From: an uncultured Clostridia bacterium
GTDB taxonomy: Bacteria; Bacillota; Clostridia; Christensenellales; Borkfalkiaceae
Direction of reading: 5' to 3'
NCBI GenBank assembly: GCA_947177825.1
Contig: CAMWWA010000002.1
Location: 1 to 21,514 of the forward strand
DNA length: 21,514 nucleotides
Position numbers and translations under genes: made by a program. Below the pieces are notes generated by a model that was not told the DNA's origin, did not search any database, and was given only the letters and a program-made list of their open reading frames with translations. Positions 7,007 through 14,276 of this stretch are shown here, piece by piece (position 1 is the stretch's first letter; every line of letters starts with the position of its first letter).

Positions 7007-8010
7007 AAGCAATCAGAGGCGCAACAACCGTTTTGCGTGATACCCCCGAACAAATAAAGGAAGCCGTTAAGGAGCTTTTGAACGGCATCGTTAAAGCAAA
7101 TAATCTTGAACACGGACAGATTATCTGTATTATGTTTTCAAATACCGCCGATTTGAAATCGTTTTATCCTGCAAAGGCGGCAAGAGAGGCAGGATTTGCA
7201 ACCTGCGCGCTCTATTCTTCGCTTGAACCAGAAATTGAAGGCTCGCTTGAAAAATGCATACGCGTTATGCTTTTGGTCGACGGTGATTTTGTTCCCGAGC
7301 ACGTATATCTTAACGGCGCCAAAAATCTCAGAAAAGACCTGACTTCGGTGTTAAACGTTGCGGTGGACGGTCCCGCAGGAAGTGGGAAAAGTACGGTTTG
7401 TAAACTGGTTGCCGCAAAGCTGGGCATACTCTATCTCGATACGGGAGCAATGTACAGAGCGCTGGCGCTTAAATGCGTAAGAGAGAACGGCGATTATGCC
7501 GATAAGGACGCCGTAAAACATATCACCAACAAACTCAACCTTAAGGTTGAATACAAGAACGGCAAGCAAATAACTATGCTGGACGGCGAGGACGTTTCCG
7601 AACTTATCCGTACTCCGCAGGTGTCGCTTCTTGCTTCCTACGTGTCGGCTTACAGCTTCGTGCGCACGAAAATGGTGGCGCTTCAGCGTGAAATTGCGCA
7701 GAAAACTTCCTGTATTCTGGACGGCAGAGATATAGGCACCAACGTTTTACCCAAGTGCAAATTCAAGTTCTATTTGACCGCTTCTCCCGAGGTTAGGGCA
7801 AAGAGAAGATACGAAGAGGATAAAGCAAAGGGCTCCAAGCAGTCTTTTGAAGAAGTTTTAAAAGAGATTAACGAACGCGATTTTCAGGATAAAAACAGGG
7901 CGGTCGCTCCGCTCAAGCAGGCTTCGGACGCAATTGTTATCGATACGTCCGAGATGTCGATAGATGCCGTAGTTGACGAAATAATTGCCAGAATTCACGA
8001 AAAAATTTAA
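7003..8010 (+). CDS. cmk: Chorismate mutase (AroH type) - cytidylate kinase (Cmk) fusion
   Basis: Two complete enzymes lie in one 335-residue frame. Residues 1-113 match the trimeric AroH chorismate mutase: IRGATTV with Arg5, DLKSFYPAKAAREAG (50-64), Glu75, KCIRVML with Arg87, HVYLNGA with Tyr102, and LRKDL with Arg110. These correspond to B. subtilis AroH Arg7, Glu78, Arg90, Tyr108 and Arg116, while the position of Cys75 is serine here. Residues 117-335 are a full-length (d)CMP kinase: P-loop GPAGSGKS (123-130), YLDTGAMYRALAL, the CMP-site DGRDIGTNVLP, and the lid region (VRAKRRYEEDKAKG) with NERDFQDKNRAVAPL. There is almost no linker. The ATG has a strong GGAGG and overlaps the previous stop. 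No internal start with a ribosome-binding site is visible at the junction, so a true fusion is expected. Roles: chorismate to prephenate, and CMP/dCMP phosphorylation. Confidence 0.93.
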   Translation: MKAIRGATTVLRDTPEQIKEAVKELLNGIVKANNLEHGQIICIMFSNTADLKSFYPAKAAREAGFATCALYSSLEPEIEGSLEKCIRVMLLVDGDFVPEHVYLNGAKNLRKDLTSVLNVAVDGPAGSGKSTVCKLVAAKLGILYLDTGAMYRALALKCVRENGDYADKDAVKHITNKLNLKVEYKNGKQITMLDGEDVSELIRTPQVSLLASYVSAYSFVRTKMVALQREIAQKTSCILDGRDIGTNVLPKCKFKFYLTASPEVRAKRRYEEDKAKGSKQSFEEVLKEINERDFQDKNRAVAPLKQASDAIVIDTSEMSIDAVVDEIIARIHEKI

Positions 8011-8026
8011 TTTTCAGTAAAATTTT

Positions 8027-8683
8027 ATGAAAAAAAAGAGTAAACCCACAAAACACGAAAAGGTCTTTAAACGGCTTCGCTTTCTGGTAAAGCTGTTGCA
8101 CGGGTTTTTTCGATGTAAAATGCACGGCAATATTACAAAGCATAACGACGGTCCGCTCATTATAATAGGCAATCATTACAGTTTGTTTGACGTGGTTTTT
8201 CCCGTTCTGATAACCGACCGCCCCATTCATTTCATTGCAAAATCGGAGCTCTGGAAGGGTGGCTTAATGAAAAAATTCGTGCAAACTTGCGAGTGTATTC
8301 CGGCAAAGAGAGACGGTACCGACATTCAGGCCGTCAAGGACGCTATGCGCATATTAAAGGACGGCGGAGTGATAAATATATTTCCGGAAGGTATGCGCAA
8401 CAAAACTTATTCTGAATTCTTGCCTTTTCACGGCGGAGCCGCGGCTCTCTCGATTAAAACCCAGACGCCTATAATTCCGTTTGTGAGCATTACTAAAATC
8501 AAGCCCTTTAAGAAAACTCACGTGGTTTACGGCGACCCTATAGAGTTCAGACAGTATTACGGCAAAAAAATTACCAAAGAACAGCTGGACGAATGCGATA
8601 AAATTTTGAGAGAAGCTATGTGGAATATGCGTCTGGCTTTTATGGAAAAGAATAAAATTAAAATCAAGAGCGACAAAGTTTAA
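8027..8683 (+). CDS. plsC: 1-acyl-sn-glycerol-3-phosphate acyltransferase (PlsC family)
   Basis: The 218-residue protein has the acyltransferase motifs in order: NHYSLFD (catalytic His50 and Asp55, HX4D), a block around KSELWKGGL, and FPEGMRN (119-125), which binds the glycerol phosphate. This would be the second acyl transfer, making phosphatidic acid at the membrane. The N-terminus is strongly basic (MKKKSKPTKHEK), with only a weakly hydrophobic first helix, consistent with peripheral membrane attachment. The ATG is 16 bases after cmk, with no clear Shine-Dalgarno. The stop TAA shares its last base with the next ATG (TAATG), so ispH-rpsA is translationally coupled. The cmk-plsC-ispH order is common in Clostridia. 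Confidence 0.92.
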   Translation: MKKKSKPTKHEKVFKRLRFLVKLLHGFFRCKMHGNITKHNDGPLIIIGNHYSLFDVVFPVLITDRPIHFIAKSELWKGGLMKKFVQTCECIPAKRDGTDIQAVKDAMRILKDGGVINIFPEGMRNKTYSEFLPFHGGAAALSIKTQTPIIPFVSITKIKPFKKTHVVYGDPIEFRQYYGKKITKEQLDECDKILREAMWNMRLAFMEKNKIKIKSDKV

Positions 8684-10776
8684 TGCAGGTTTTCGTGGCT
8701 AAGAGCAGCGGTTTTTGCCGCGGCGTAAAAAACGCGGTCGATACCGCAATGAATATCGACCCGCACAACACATATATTCTCGGCGAAATAATTCATAACG
8801 CCCAGGTAACGGCGGAAATAAACGCAAGAGGTATAGCCGTTGTGGAAAGTCTTGACCGGATTCCCGACGGAGCTACCGTCATTTTCCGTTCGCACGGCGT
8901 GCCGCTAAGCTATTACGAGCAATGTGAAAAGCGCAATATAAAATATATTGATTGTACCTGCAAATTCGTCAATAACACTCAAAAAATAGTCAACGAAGAG
9001 TACGCGAAAGGCAGGCAGATTGTTATATGCGGCGAGCCCACGCACCCGGAAGTTATAGGATTGCAGGGTTGGTGCAATAATTCAGCGTTGGTGATAAACA
9101 GCGAAGAAGCCGACCTTACGAGCATTTATGCGAAAAACGTAAGCGTTGTTGCGCAAACTACGTTTTCGGTAGAGAAATTTGAAAAAATAATAAAAAATAT
9201 TGAAAAACTTTGTGAAAAATCAGTTGCCGTTTTTAAAACTATTTGTTATACTACTATAGGTCGGCAGGAAGAGGCAAAACGGCTTTCTTCGGTTTGTGAC
9301 GCGATGGTGGTTATCGGCGGCATAAACAGCAGTAACACGAACAAGCTTTACGACATATGCCGTGAAAACTGCAAAAACGTAATAAGGTTAGCCAGTGCCG
9401 ACGATTTTGATTCAAAAACAATTAAAAATTTTAATAAAATAGGTATTGTATCAGGGGCGTCAACCCCGAACGCGCAAACCCGGGAGGTTCTCTTAAAGAT
9501 GGAAGAAAAAAGCACAGAAGTAAACGCAACGAATTCTATGGCAGACGTAGTTGCAAAGATTGACAGCGAATCGAAGTTCAAGAGGGGTCAGATTGTCACG
9601 GCTACCATTTCGGAAGCTACTGAAGACGGTCTGCAAATCCTTTTGCCTTTCTCGAAGAAAGAAATTCCTTTGAGCAAGACCGAGCTTGATTGCGAGGTTT
9701 ACAACCCCGAAGAATATGCAAGCAAGATCGGCGATACTATCGAGTTGTTGGTTGTCGACCTTAAGCCTTCTTTAAAACTTTCCCAAAAGCTCATCAAGCA
9801 ACGCGCAGTAGAGGAAGCGCAGATTGCCGAAATAGAACAGGGCAAGGAATTCCAGATTGAATGTACCGGTTCCAACAAGGGCGGACTTACCGGTCAAATC
9901 GGTTCTTATTCCGTATTCGTACCCGCTAAGGAAATCCGTCCCAGCTTCGTGCAGGACCTTTCCAAATACGTTGGCAAGACTTTAAGACTTCGTTTAATCG
10001 AAATCAAAAAGGACAGAAAGAAGGAAATTATCGCTTCGCAGCGCGTAATTTTGCAGGAAGAGCGCGAGGCTAAGGCGGCTGAAAGAGACGCAAGAGACGC
10101 AGAGTTCTTCGATTCCATAAGCGAAGGCGACATCGTTGAAGGTAAGGTTGAAAGAGCGACCGCGTTCGGCGCGTTCGTTTCCGTAGGCGGTTTCGATTGC
10201 CTTGCTCACATCTCCGACCTTTCCTGGACTGGTACCAAGGCGGTTACCGACGTTCTTGAAATCGGCAAGAGCTATCACTTTAAAATATTGAAGATTGACA
10301 GAGCAAACAAAAAGGTATCCATTGGCTACAAGCAGTTGCAGCCCCAGCCTTGGGACCTTGCGGCAGATAAATATCACGTAGGCGAAGTTATTCACGGCAA
10401 GGTAGTAAGAATTGTTCCTTTCGGCGCTTTCGTTGAAGTTGAAAAAGGTATTGACGGTCTTGTTCACGTATCGCAGATAAGCTACGAGAGAATAGAAACT
10501 CCTGCAACTTGCCTTAACGTCGGCGACGAAGTAGAAGCAAAGATTGTTGCATTCGACCCCGAAGCTAAGAAAATGAACCTTTCCATCAAGGCATGCCTTG
10601 CAGAGCCCGAAAGAAAGCCCCGTGAAGAGAAGGGAGAGGGTGAAGGCGAGCGTAAGCGTACCCGTGCTCCCAGAAAGTCCGACGACGAGGAGCTTTCTAG
10701 CTGGAGCGAAGGCAGCGTATCCGTAGGAACTTCCCTCGGCGACCTGCTTGCAAATGCGGAAAAGAAAAACAAGTAA
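8683..10776 (+). CDS. ispH: IspH (HMBPP reductase) - ribosomal protein S1 fusion
   Basis: Residues 1-272 are IspH, the last MEP-pathway enzyme, with 4Fe-4S ligands Cys12 (GFCRGV), Cys93 and Cys187 (ICYTTIGRQEE), substrate residues His39, His121 and Glu123 (THPEV), the SSNTNKL block and the terminal GASTP. Residues ~300-637 hold four S1/OB repeats: about 300-368, 386-455, 481-549 and 566-635. The last two are the most canonical (KVERATAFGAFVSVGGFDCLAHISDLS; KVVRIVPFGAFVEVEKGIDGLVHVSQIS, each joined in two parts here by conserved GAFV). The tail is charged and glycine-poor. Such fusions are known in Clostridia. Codon choice changes at the junction: the S1 half favours ttc, aag and gac much more than the IspH half. 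Met273 at the junction has its own ribosome-binding site (separate entry). A strong terminator follows. Confidence 0.94.
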   Translation: MQVFVAKSSGFCRGVKNAVDTAMNIDPHNTYILGEIIHNAQVTAEINARGIAVVESLDRIPDGATVIFRSHGVPLSYYEQCEKRNIKYIDCTCKFVNNTQKIVNEEYAKGRQIVICGEPTHPEVIGLQGWCNNSALVINSEEADLTSIYAKNVSVVAQTTFSVEKFEKIIKNIEKLCEKSVAVFKTICYTTIGRQEEAKRLSSVCDAMVVIGGINSSNTNKLYDICRENCKNVIRLASADDFDSKTIKNFNKIGIVSGASTPNAQTREVLLKMEEKSTEVNATNSMADVVAKIDSESKFKRGQIVTATISEATEDGLQILLPFSKKEIPLSKTELDCEVYNPEEYASKIGDTIELLVVDLKPSLKLSQKLIKQRAVEEAQIAEIEQGKEFQIECTGSNKGGLTGQIGSYSVFVPAKEIRPSFVQDLSKYVGKTLRLRLIEIKKDRKKEIIASQRVILQEEREAKAAERDARDAEFFDSISEGDIVEGKVERATAFGAFVSVGGFDCLAHISDLSWTGTKAVTDVLEIGKSYHFKILKIDRANKKVSIGYKQLQPQPWDLAADKYHVGEVIHGKVVRIVPFGAFVEVEKGIDGLVHVSQISYERIETPATCLNVGDEVEAKIVAFDPEAKKMNLSIKACLAEPERKPREEKGEGEGERKRTRAPRKSDDEELSSWSEGSVSVGTSLGDLLANAEKKNK
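9482..9501 (+). promoter_or_regulatory. Internal ribosome-binding site and in-frame ATG at the IspH/S1 junction
   Basis: GGGAGG at 9482-9487 lies 11 bases before an ATG (9499-9501) that is in frame with ispH-rpsA and encodes Met273, the point where IspH ends and the S1 part begins. Initiation here would give a free 425-residue, four-repeat S1 protein, close to the size of stand-alone Firmicutes S1. The sequence is direct observation; use as a start is inference, and the 11-base spacing is on the long side. Confidence 0.55.
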
Positions 10777-10788
10777 ATTATAATTATC

Positions 10789-10827
10789 AAGCGCTTCCGC
10801 AAAGAACTGCGGAAGCGCTTTTTATTT
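10789..10827 (+). terminator. Strong intrinsic terminator after ispH-rpsA
   Basis: A perfect 12-bp stem (AAGCGCTTCCGC at 10789-10800 and its complement at 10809-10820) with an 8-base loop is followed by TTTTTATTT. It starts 12 bases after the stop codon. Confidence 0.93.
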
Positions 10828-10842
10828 ACTTTAAAGTAAATA
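10823..10842 (+). promoter_or_regulatory. Perfect 20-nt palindrome upstream of htpG, possible operator
   Basis: The sequence TATTTACT-TTAA-AGTAAATA is an uninterrupted perfect palindrome. It overlaps the T-run of the previous terminator and lies about 73 bases before the htpG start. It does not resemble the CIRCE element (TTAGCACTC-N9-GAGTGCTAA). A repressor site is possible; a chance AT-rich dyad is the alternative. Confidence 0.35.
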
Positions 10843-10856
10843 TTTGCGTGAAAAAG

Positions 10857-10886
10857 TTTAACGCAAGTCAATTAAGTTTATATAAA
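10857..10886 (+). promoter_or_regulatory. Weak candidate promoter of htpG
   Basis: TATAAA at 10881-10886 is a fair -10; TTTAAC at 10857-10862 with an 18-base spacer is a poor -35 (3 of 6). The terminator just upstream implies that a promoter must lie in this 138-base gap. Confidence 0.3.
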
Positions 10887-10914
10887 TACCGTCAGTAAAC
10901 GGAGGTAAACAAAG

Positions 10915-12753
10915 GTGAAAGAAGGACAGATAAAAATTTCAAGCGAAAATATGATGCCCATTATCAAAAAATGGCTCTATTCGGATAAAGATATTTTCTT
11001 GAGAGAAATCGTCGCAAACGGCGTGGACGCAATAACCAAATTCAAAAAGCTGGTCACAATGGGTGAGGCGACAGAAGCGTACGGCGAGGAATATTGCATA
11101 AAAATAAGCGTTGACAAGAAGGCCAAAACTTTGACCGTTGAGGACAACGGCATAGGCATGACCGAGGAAGAAGTTGAAAAATATATTACGCAAATTGCGT
11201 TTTCGGGCGCAAGCGACTTCCTTGCAAAGTACGAAAAAGCAGGCGGCGACGGAATAATCGGTCACTTCGGCTTGGGCTTCTATTCGGCTTATATGGTTTC
11301 TGAACTGGTTGAAATAGAGACAAAGTCATATAAGGACGGCGCCGCAGCCGTAAAATGGGCTTCCGACGGGAATTCGACTTACAGCATAGACACGTGCGAT
11401 AAGGCTACGCGCGGCACTAAGATTATAATGCACGTAAGCGACGACGAAAAGGAATTTTTAAGCGAGGACAAAGTAAAGGGGCTCGTAAAAAAATACTGCT
11501 CGTTTATGCCTTACAATATTTACGTAAATTACAAAGGCGACGGTAAAGATACGGCGCTCAATACCGTGTTGCCGTTGTACGCTAAGTCGCCCAAGGATTG
11601 TACTGACGAGGAATACAAAAACTTTTACACCGATACTTTTATGGACTACGATGCGCCCATTTTCTGGGTGCACCTCGATATGGACTATCCGTTCAAGCTG
11701 AAAGGTATTCTCTATTTCCCCAAGGTTAAAAACAAAGTGGAATTAGAGCGCGGCAAGGTTAAGCTTTACTGTAACCAGGTATTTATTGCGGACAATATAA
11801 AGGAAGTCATTCCCGAATTTTTGATGCTTTTAAACGGCGTAATCGATTGCCCCGACATACCTTTGAACGTTTCCAGAAGCTTTTTGCAGAACGATAAACA
11901 GGTTCAGAGAATTACGAAGTATATAATTAAAAAGGTTGCGGACAAGCTTACCAGTCTTTATAAAACCGACCGCACTAAGTATGAAGAGTGCTGGGGCGAC
12001 CTTGCAAACTTTATTAAATTCGGTTGCATTAAGGAAAACGATTTCTACGACAAAATCAAGGATATAATTATCTGGAAAGACCTTGACGGAAATTATAAGC
12101 CGTTAAACGACTTCCTTGGAGCTCCGGAAGCAGATACCGAAGAACAAAAGGAAGATAAGGATAAGAAAGAAGCAGGCAAGCCCAAAACGGTATATTACGT
12201 TTCCGACCCCCAGCAGCAGGCTCAATACATTAAAATGTTTAAGGATAACGGTTTGGAAGCGATAAGCTGCGACACGTTTATCGACCCACATTTCATTAGC
12301 TTTATAGAGTACAAGATGCCCGACAAGGTTAAGTTCATGCGTATCGACGCCGACGTTGCCGGCGCGTTGAAGGGCGACGACGGTGCGGAAGACAGTGTAC
12401 TTATCGACATATTCAAAAATGCCATCGGCGATGAAAAAGTCACCGTCAAGACGCAGATTCTGAAAAACGGCGACGTCCCTGCGGTTATAACCGTTGATGA
12501 ATATATGAGAAGATATTCCGAGATGGGACAGTTTTACGGTATGTCGGACGACCAGATAGGTAAAACGCTGATTGTCAATATGGCAAATCCCGTCGTTGAA
12601 AAGATTAAATCTCTTAGCGACGACAAGCAAAAATTTGTAGCAAAGCATATTTATTCGCTTGCTTTGCTGTCGTTCAAAAAGCTCAGTCCCGACGAGTTAA
12701 CTCAATTCGTCAACGACAATTTACTTTTGCTCAACGGGTACCTCGACAATTAA
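10915..12753 (+). CDS. htpG: Hsp90-family chaperone HtpG
   Basis: The 612-residue ATP-dependent chaperone has all three Hsp90 domains. N-terminal GHKL ATPase: catalytic Glu31 (FLREIVANGVDA; the usual NASDA is NGVDA here, with Asn35 and Asp38 kept), DNGIGM (77-82), and the lid motif GHFGLGFYSAY (116-126), with His in place of the usual Gln. Middle domain: DIPLNVSRSFLQ contains the arginine that contacts ATP gamma-phosphate. The C-terminal dimerisation domain ends near residue 612. An acidic/lysine-rich linker (EEQKEDKDKKEAGKPK) separates middle-domain segments at about 400-425. The GTG start is chosen from GGAGG at 10901-10905, 9 bases away. Terminators on both sides make it a single-gene transcript. 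The N-terminal substitutions are mild and the enzyme looks functional. Confidence 0.96.
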   Translation: MKEGQIKISSENMMPIIKKWLYSDKDIFLREIVANGVDAITKFKKLVTMGEATEAYGEEYCIKISVDKKAKTLTVEDNGIGMTEEEVEKYITQIAFSGASDFLAKYEKAGGDGIIGHFGLGFYSAYMVSELVEIETKSYKDGAAAVKWASDGNSTYSIDTCDKATRGTKIIMHVSDDEKEFLSEDKVKGLVKKYCSFMPYNIYVNYKGDGKDTALNTVLPLYAKSPKDCTDEEYKNFYTDTFMDYDAPIFWVHLDMDYPFKLKGILYFPKVKNKVELERGKVKLYCNQVFIADNIKEVIPEFLMLLNGVIDCPDIPLNVSRSFLQNDKQVQRITKYIIKKVADKLTSLYKTDRTKYEECWGDLANFIKFGCIKENDFYDKIKDIIIWKDLDGNYKPLNDFLGAPEADTEEQKEDKDKKEAGKPKTVYYVSDPQQQAQYIKMFKDNGLEAISCDTFIDPHFISFIEYKMPDKVKFMRIDADVAGALKGDDGAEDSVLIDIFKNAIGDEKVTVKTQILKNGDVPAVITVDEYMRRYSEMGQFYGMSDDQIGKTLIVNMANPVVEKIKSLSDDKQKFVAKHIYSLALLSFKKLSPDELTQFVNDNLLLLNGYLDN

Positions 12754-12768
12754 ATATCAAAGAAAAGT

Positions 12769-12798
12769 AATAACCGCTTCGGCGGTTATTTTTTTTTG
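12769..12798 (+). terminator. Intrinsic terminator after htpG
   Basis: A 9-bp stem, AATAACCGC (12769-12777) with GCGGTTATT (12782-12790), is closed by a C(TTCG)G tetraloop and followed by a long T-run to 12797. It starts 16 bases after the htpG stop. Confidence 0.93.
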
Positions 12799-12818
12799 TT
12801 TTTTCAATAGATTATATC

Positions 12819-13721
12819 ATGAACTTGTACTTTTTATCCGAAAAAATCAAGCGTGCAATAGATAATCTGAATTTACATTATATTACGGAAATCAGGTTGA
12901 GAGTAGGACAACCTGTCATTATTCAGTACAAGGGTGAATATAAGTATATAAACAATTACGGTGTTACGGACAGTCCGTCAGGCGCCGTTATATGCGAAAA
13001 TGCCGAAAGCGTTCTGTATGCGGCTATGGAAAAGAGCGTTTACGCCTATACGGAGCAGCTGAAAAACGGATTTATAACTGTTGACGGCGGCGTGAGGATA
13101 GGCATTGCCGGTGAGTACGTTACCCAGGATAAAAACGTCGTTACAGTAAAAAACGTTACATCATTGAATATCCGTATACCGCACGACGTTATCGGCGCTG
13201 CTGAAAGCTTGTATAAAGCAATATCAATTAACGCAATAAAAAGTACGCTGATTTTTTCGCCGCCAGGTTACGGCAAAACGACGTTATTAAGAGATTTGGC
13301 AAGAAATATTTCACAGTCGTGCAATTTGAACGTTCTCATATTTGACGAAAGAAACGAAATCTCCGGCTTGGACGGCAATGGAAAGGGATTTGATTTAGGT
13401 AAAAACTGCGACGTGGTGCGAGGCGCAAACAAGCTTTGCGCATTCGTGAACGCTATTCGCGTTATGAGTCCGCAGGTACTGATAACGGATGAGCTATACG
13501 GTGATATCGACGCGCAGGCGGTAAGCTATGCGGTGGAATGCGGCATAAGCGTAATTGCCTCGTCGCATTCGGTTGATATACAGGTACTTAAAGCTATGCC
13601 CTTCGAAAGATTCGTCAAGTTGACAGGCATAGGTAAAGAAGCGGTCGTGTATGATAAAAATTTTAATTTTATTTGCAATTGTGCTACTGTCGGGCGCGCT
13701 GGGAATGGCTGTATCGGCTGA
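12819..13721 (+). CDS. spoIIIAA: Stage III sporulation protein AA (SpoIIIAA), channel ATPase
   Basis: This 300-residue secretion-type ATPase is proposed to power the mother cell-forespore channel. Motifs: Walker A SPPGYGKTT (147-155), LRDLAR (158-163), DERNEISG (176-183), Walker B VLITDELYG (220-228), and the SYAVECGISVIASSH block. The N-terminal ~130 residues (YITEIRLRVGQPV, VDGGVRIGIAGEY) match the family. The ATG comes only 20 bases after the htpG terminator T-run, with no Shine-Dalgarno and no clear sigma-E promoter, so the transcript leader must be very short or arise by readthrough. The C-terminal ~23 codons overlap spoIIIAB by 71 bases; the conserved end (VVYDKNFNFIC) lies inside the overlap. 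First gene of a complete eight-gene spoIIIA operon. Confidence 0.95.
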   Translation: MNLYFLSEKIKRAIDNLNLHYITEIRLRVGQPVIIQYKGEYKYINNYGVTDSPSGAVICENAESVLYAAMEKSVYAYTEQLKNGFITVDGGVRIGIAGEYVTQDKNVVTVKNVTSLNIRIPHDVIGAAESLYKAISINAIKSTLIFSPPGYGKTTLLRDLARNISQSCNLNVLIFDERNEISGLDGNGKGFDLGKNCDVVRGANKLCAFVNAIRVMSPQVLITDELYGDIDAQAVSYAVECGISVIASSHSVDIQVLKAMPFERFVKLTGIGKEAVVYDKNFNFICNCATVGRAGNGCIG

Positions 13722-14076
13722 AAAAAAGCGTGAAATGAAGGTGTTTGCGCAATTTTACGATTTCAACGAAAAGCTGATAATCAATTTGAAGTACGGTAAG
13801 GACAAGGTTGGAAAAATCGCCGAAGAGTTCGATTGCGTGCAAAAAGTTATGCGCGGCGGACAAGTAATAAAGGGCGAAGAAGGCGACTTTTTAAAAATCT
13901 ATATTAGCGGTATAGGTAAAAGCGACGCGCTCACCCAGGTTGATTATCTTAACGAAAAGAAACAGACGTTACAAAAATATAAACAAATAAGCGAAGAAAA
14001 ATATAAAAAATACGGCTCGCTTTATTTTAAAATGAGTTTGATGGCAGGAATTCTTATTGCCGTATTGCTTGCGTGA
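13651..14076 (+). CDS. spoIIIAB: Stage III sporulation protein AB (SpoIIIAB)
   Basis: The 141-residue protein has an N-terminal transmembrane helix (ILILFAIVLLSGALGMAV, 4-21), a mainly helical cytoplasm-facing body, and a C-terminal hydrophobic segment (MSLMAGILIAVLLA, 128-141), the topology of SpoIIIAB, which resembles type II secretion GspF-like platform proteins. It is shorter than the B. subtilis protein (171 residues). Its start lies 71 bases inside spoIIIAA; the membrane helix is encoded in that overlap, so the early ATG is required rather than optional. Identification rests on operon position, topology and the LNEKKQTLQKYKQISEEKYKKYGSLY-type helix (central part) common in the family. 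Confidence 0.85.
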   Translation: MIKILILFAIVLLSGALGMAVSAEKKREMKVFAQFYDFNEKLIINLKYGKDKVGKIAEEFDCVQKVMRGGQVIKGEEGDFLKIYISGIGKSDALTQVDYLNEKKQTLQKYKQISEEKYKKYGSLYFKMSLMAGILIAVLLA

Positions 14077-14078
14077 TA

Positions 14079-14276
14079 ATGGATATAAGTATAATTTTTA
14101 AGTTGGCGGCGGTGGGCATTATAGTAACCGTGGTTTGCCAGATTTTAAAAAAATCAGACCGTGACGATATTGCCACAATCGTGAGTTTGGTAGGGTTAAT
14201 AATAGCGCTTACCGTGGTCATCACGATGATTTCCGATTTATTTTCGCAGATTAAGCAGCTATTCGATATATTCTGA
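14079..14276 (+). CDS. spoIIIAC: Stage III sporulation protein AC (SpoIIIAC)
   Basis: A 65-residue, two-helix membrane protein; the opening MDISIIFKLAAVGIIV lines up with the SpoIIIAC N-terminus (IIF-AGVGI), and DLFSQIKQLFDIF closes it. I prefer ATG 14079 over the in-frame GTG 14073, because the family begins one to three residues before this IIF block. There is no separate Shine-Dalgarno; the gene begins right behind the spoIIIAB stop (14074-14076) and is probably translated by coupling. SpoIIIAC is a small channel subunit of the SpoIIIA-SpoIIQ complex in the mother-cell membrane around the forespore. Its stop overlaps the spoIIIAD start (TGATG). Confidence 0.9.
   Translation: MDISIIFKLAAVGIIVTVVCQILKKSDRDDIATIVSLVGLIIALTVVITMISDLFSQIKQLFDIF

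Noticed and set aside
7348..7350. GTG at the AroH/Cmk junction as a separate cmk start
   Set aside because: No Shine-Dalgarno in the preceding 20 bases, and the reading frame is continuous with AroH, unlike the IspH/S1 junction.
10777..10914. CIRCE heat-shock operator upstream of htpG
   Set aside because: The TTAGCACTC/GAGTGCTAA arms are not present; only an unrelated AT-rich palindrome is found.
12103..12648. 181-codon minus-strand frame inside htpG
   Set aside because: It lies fully within htpG, is cysteine/phenylalanine-rich without family motifs, and has no ribosome-binding site.
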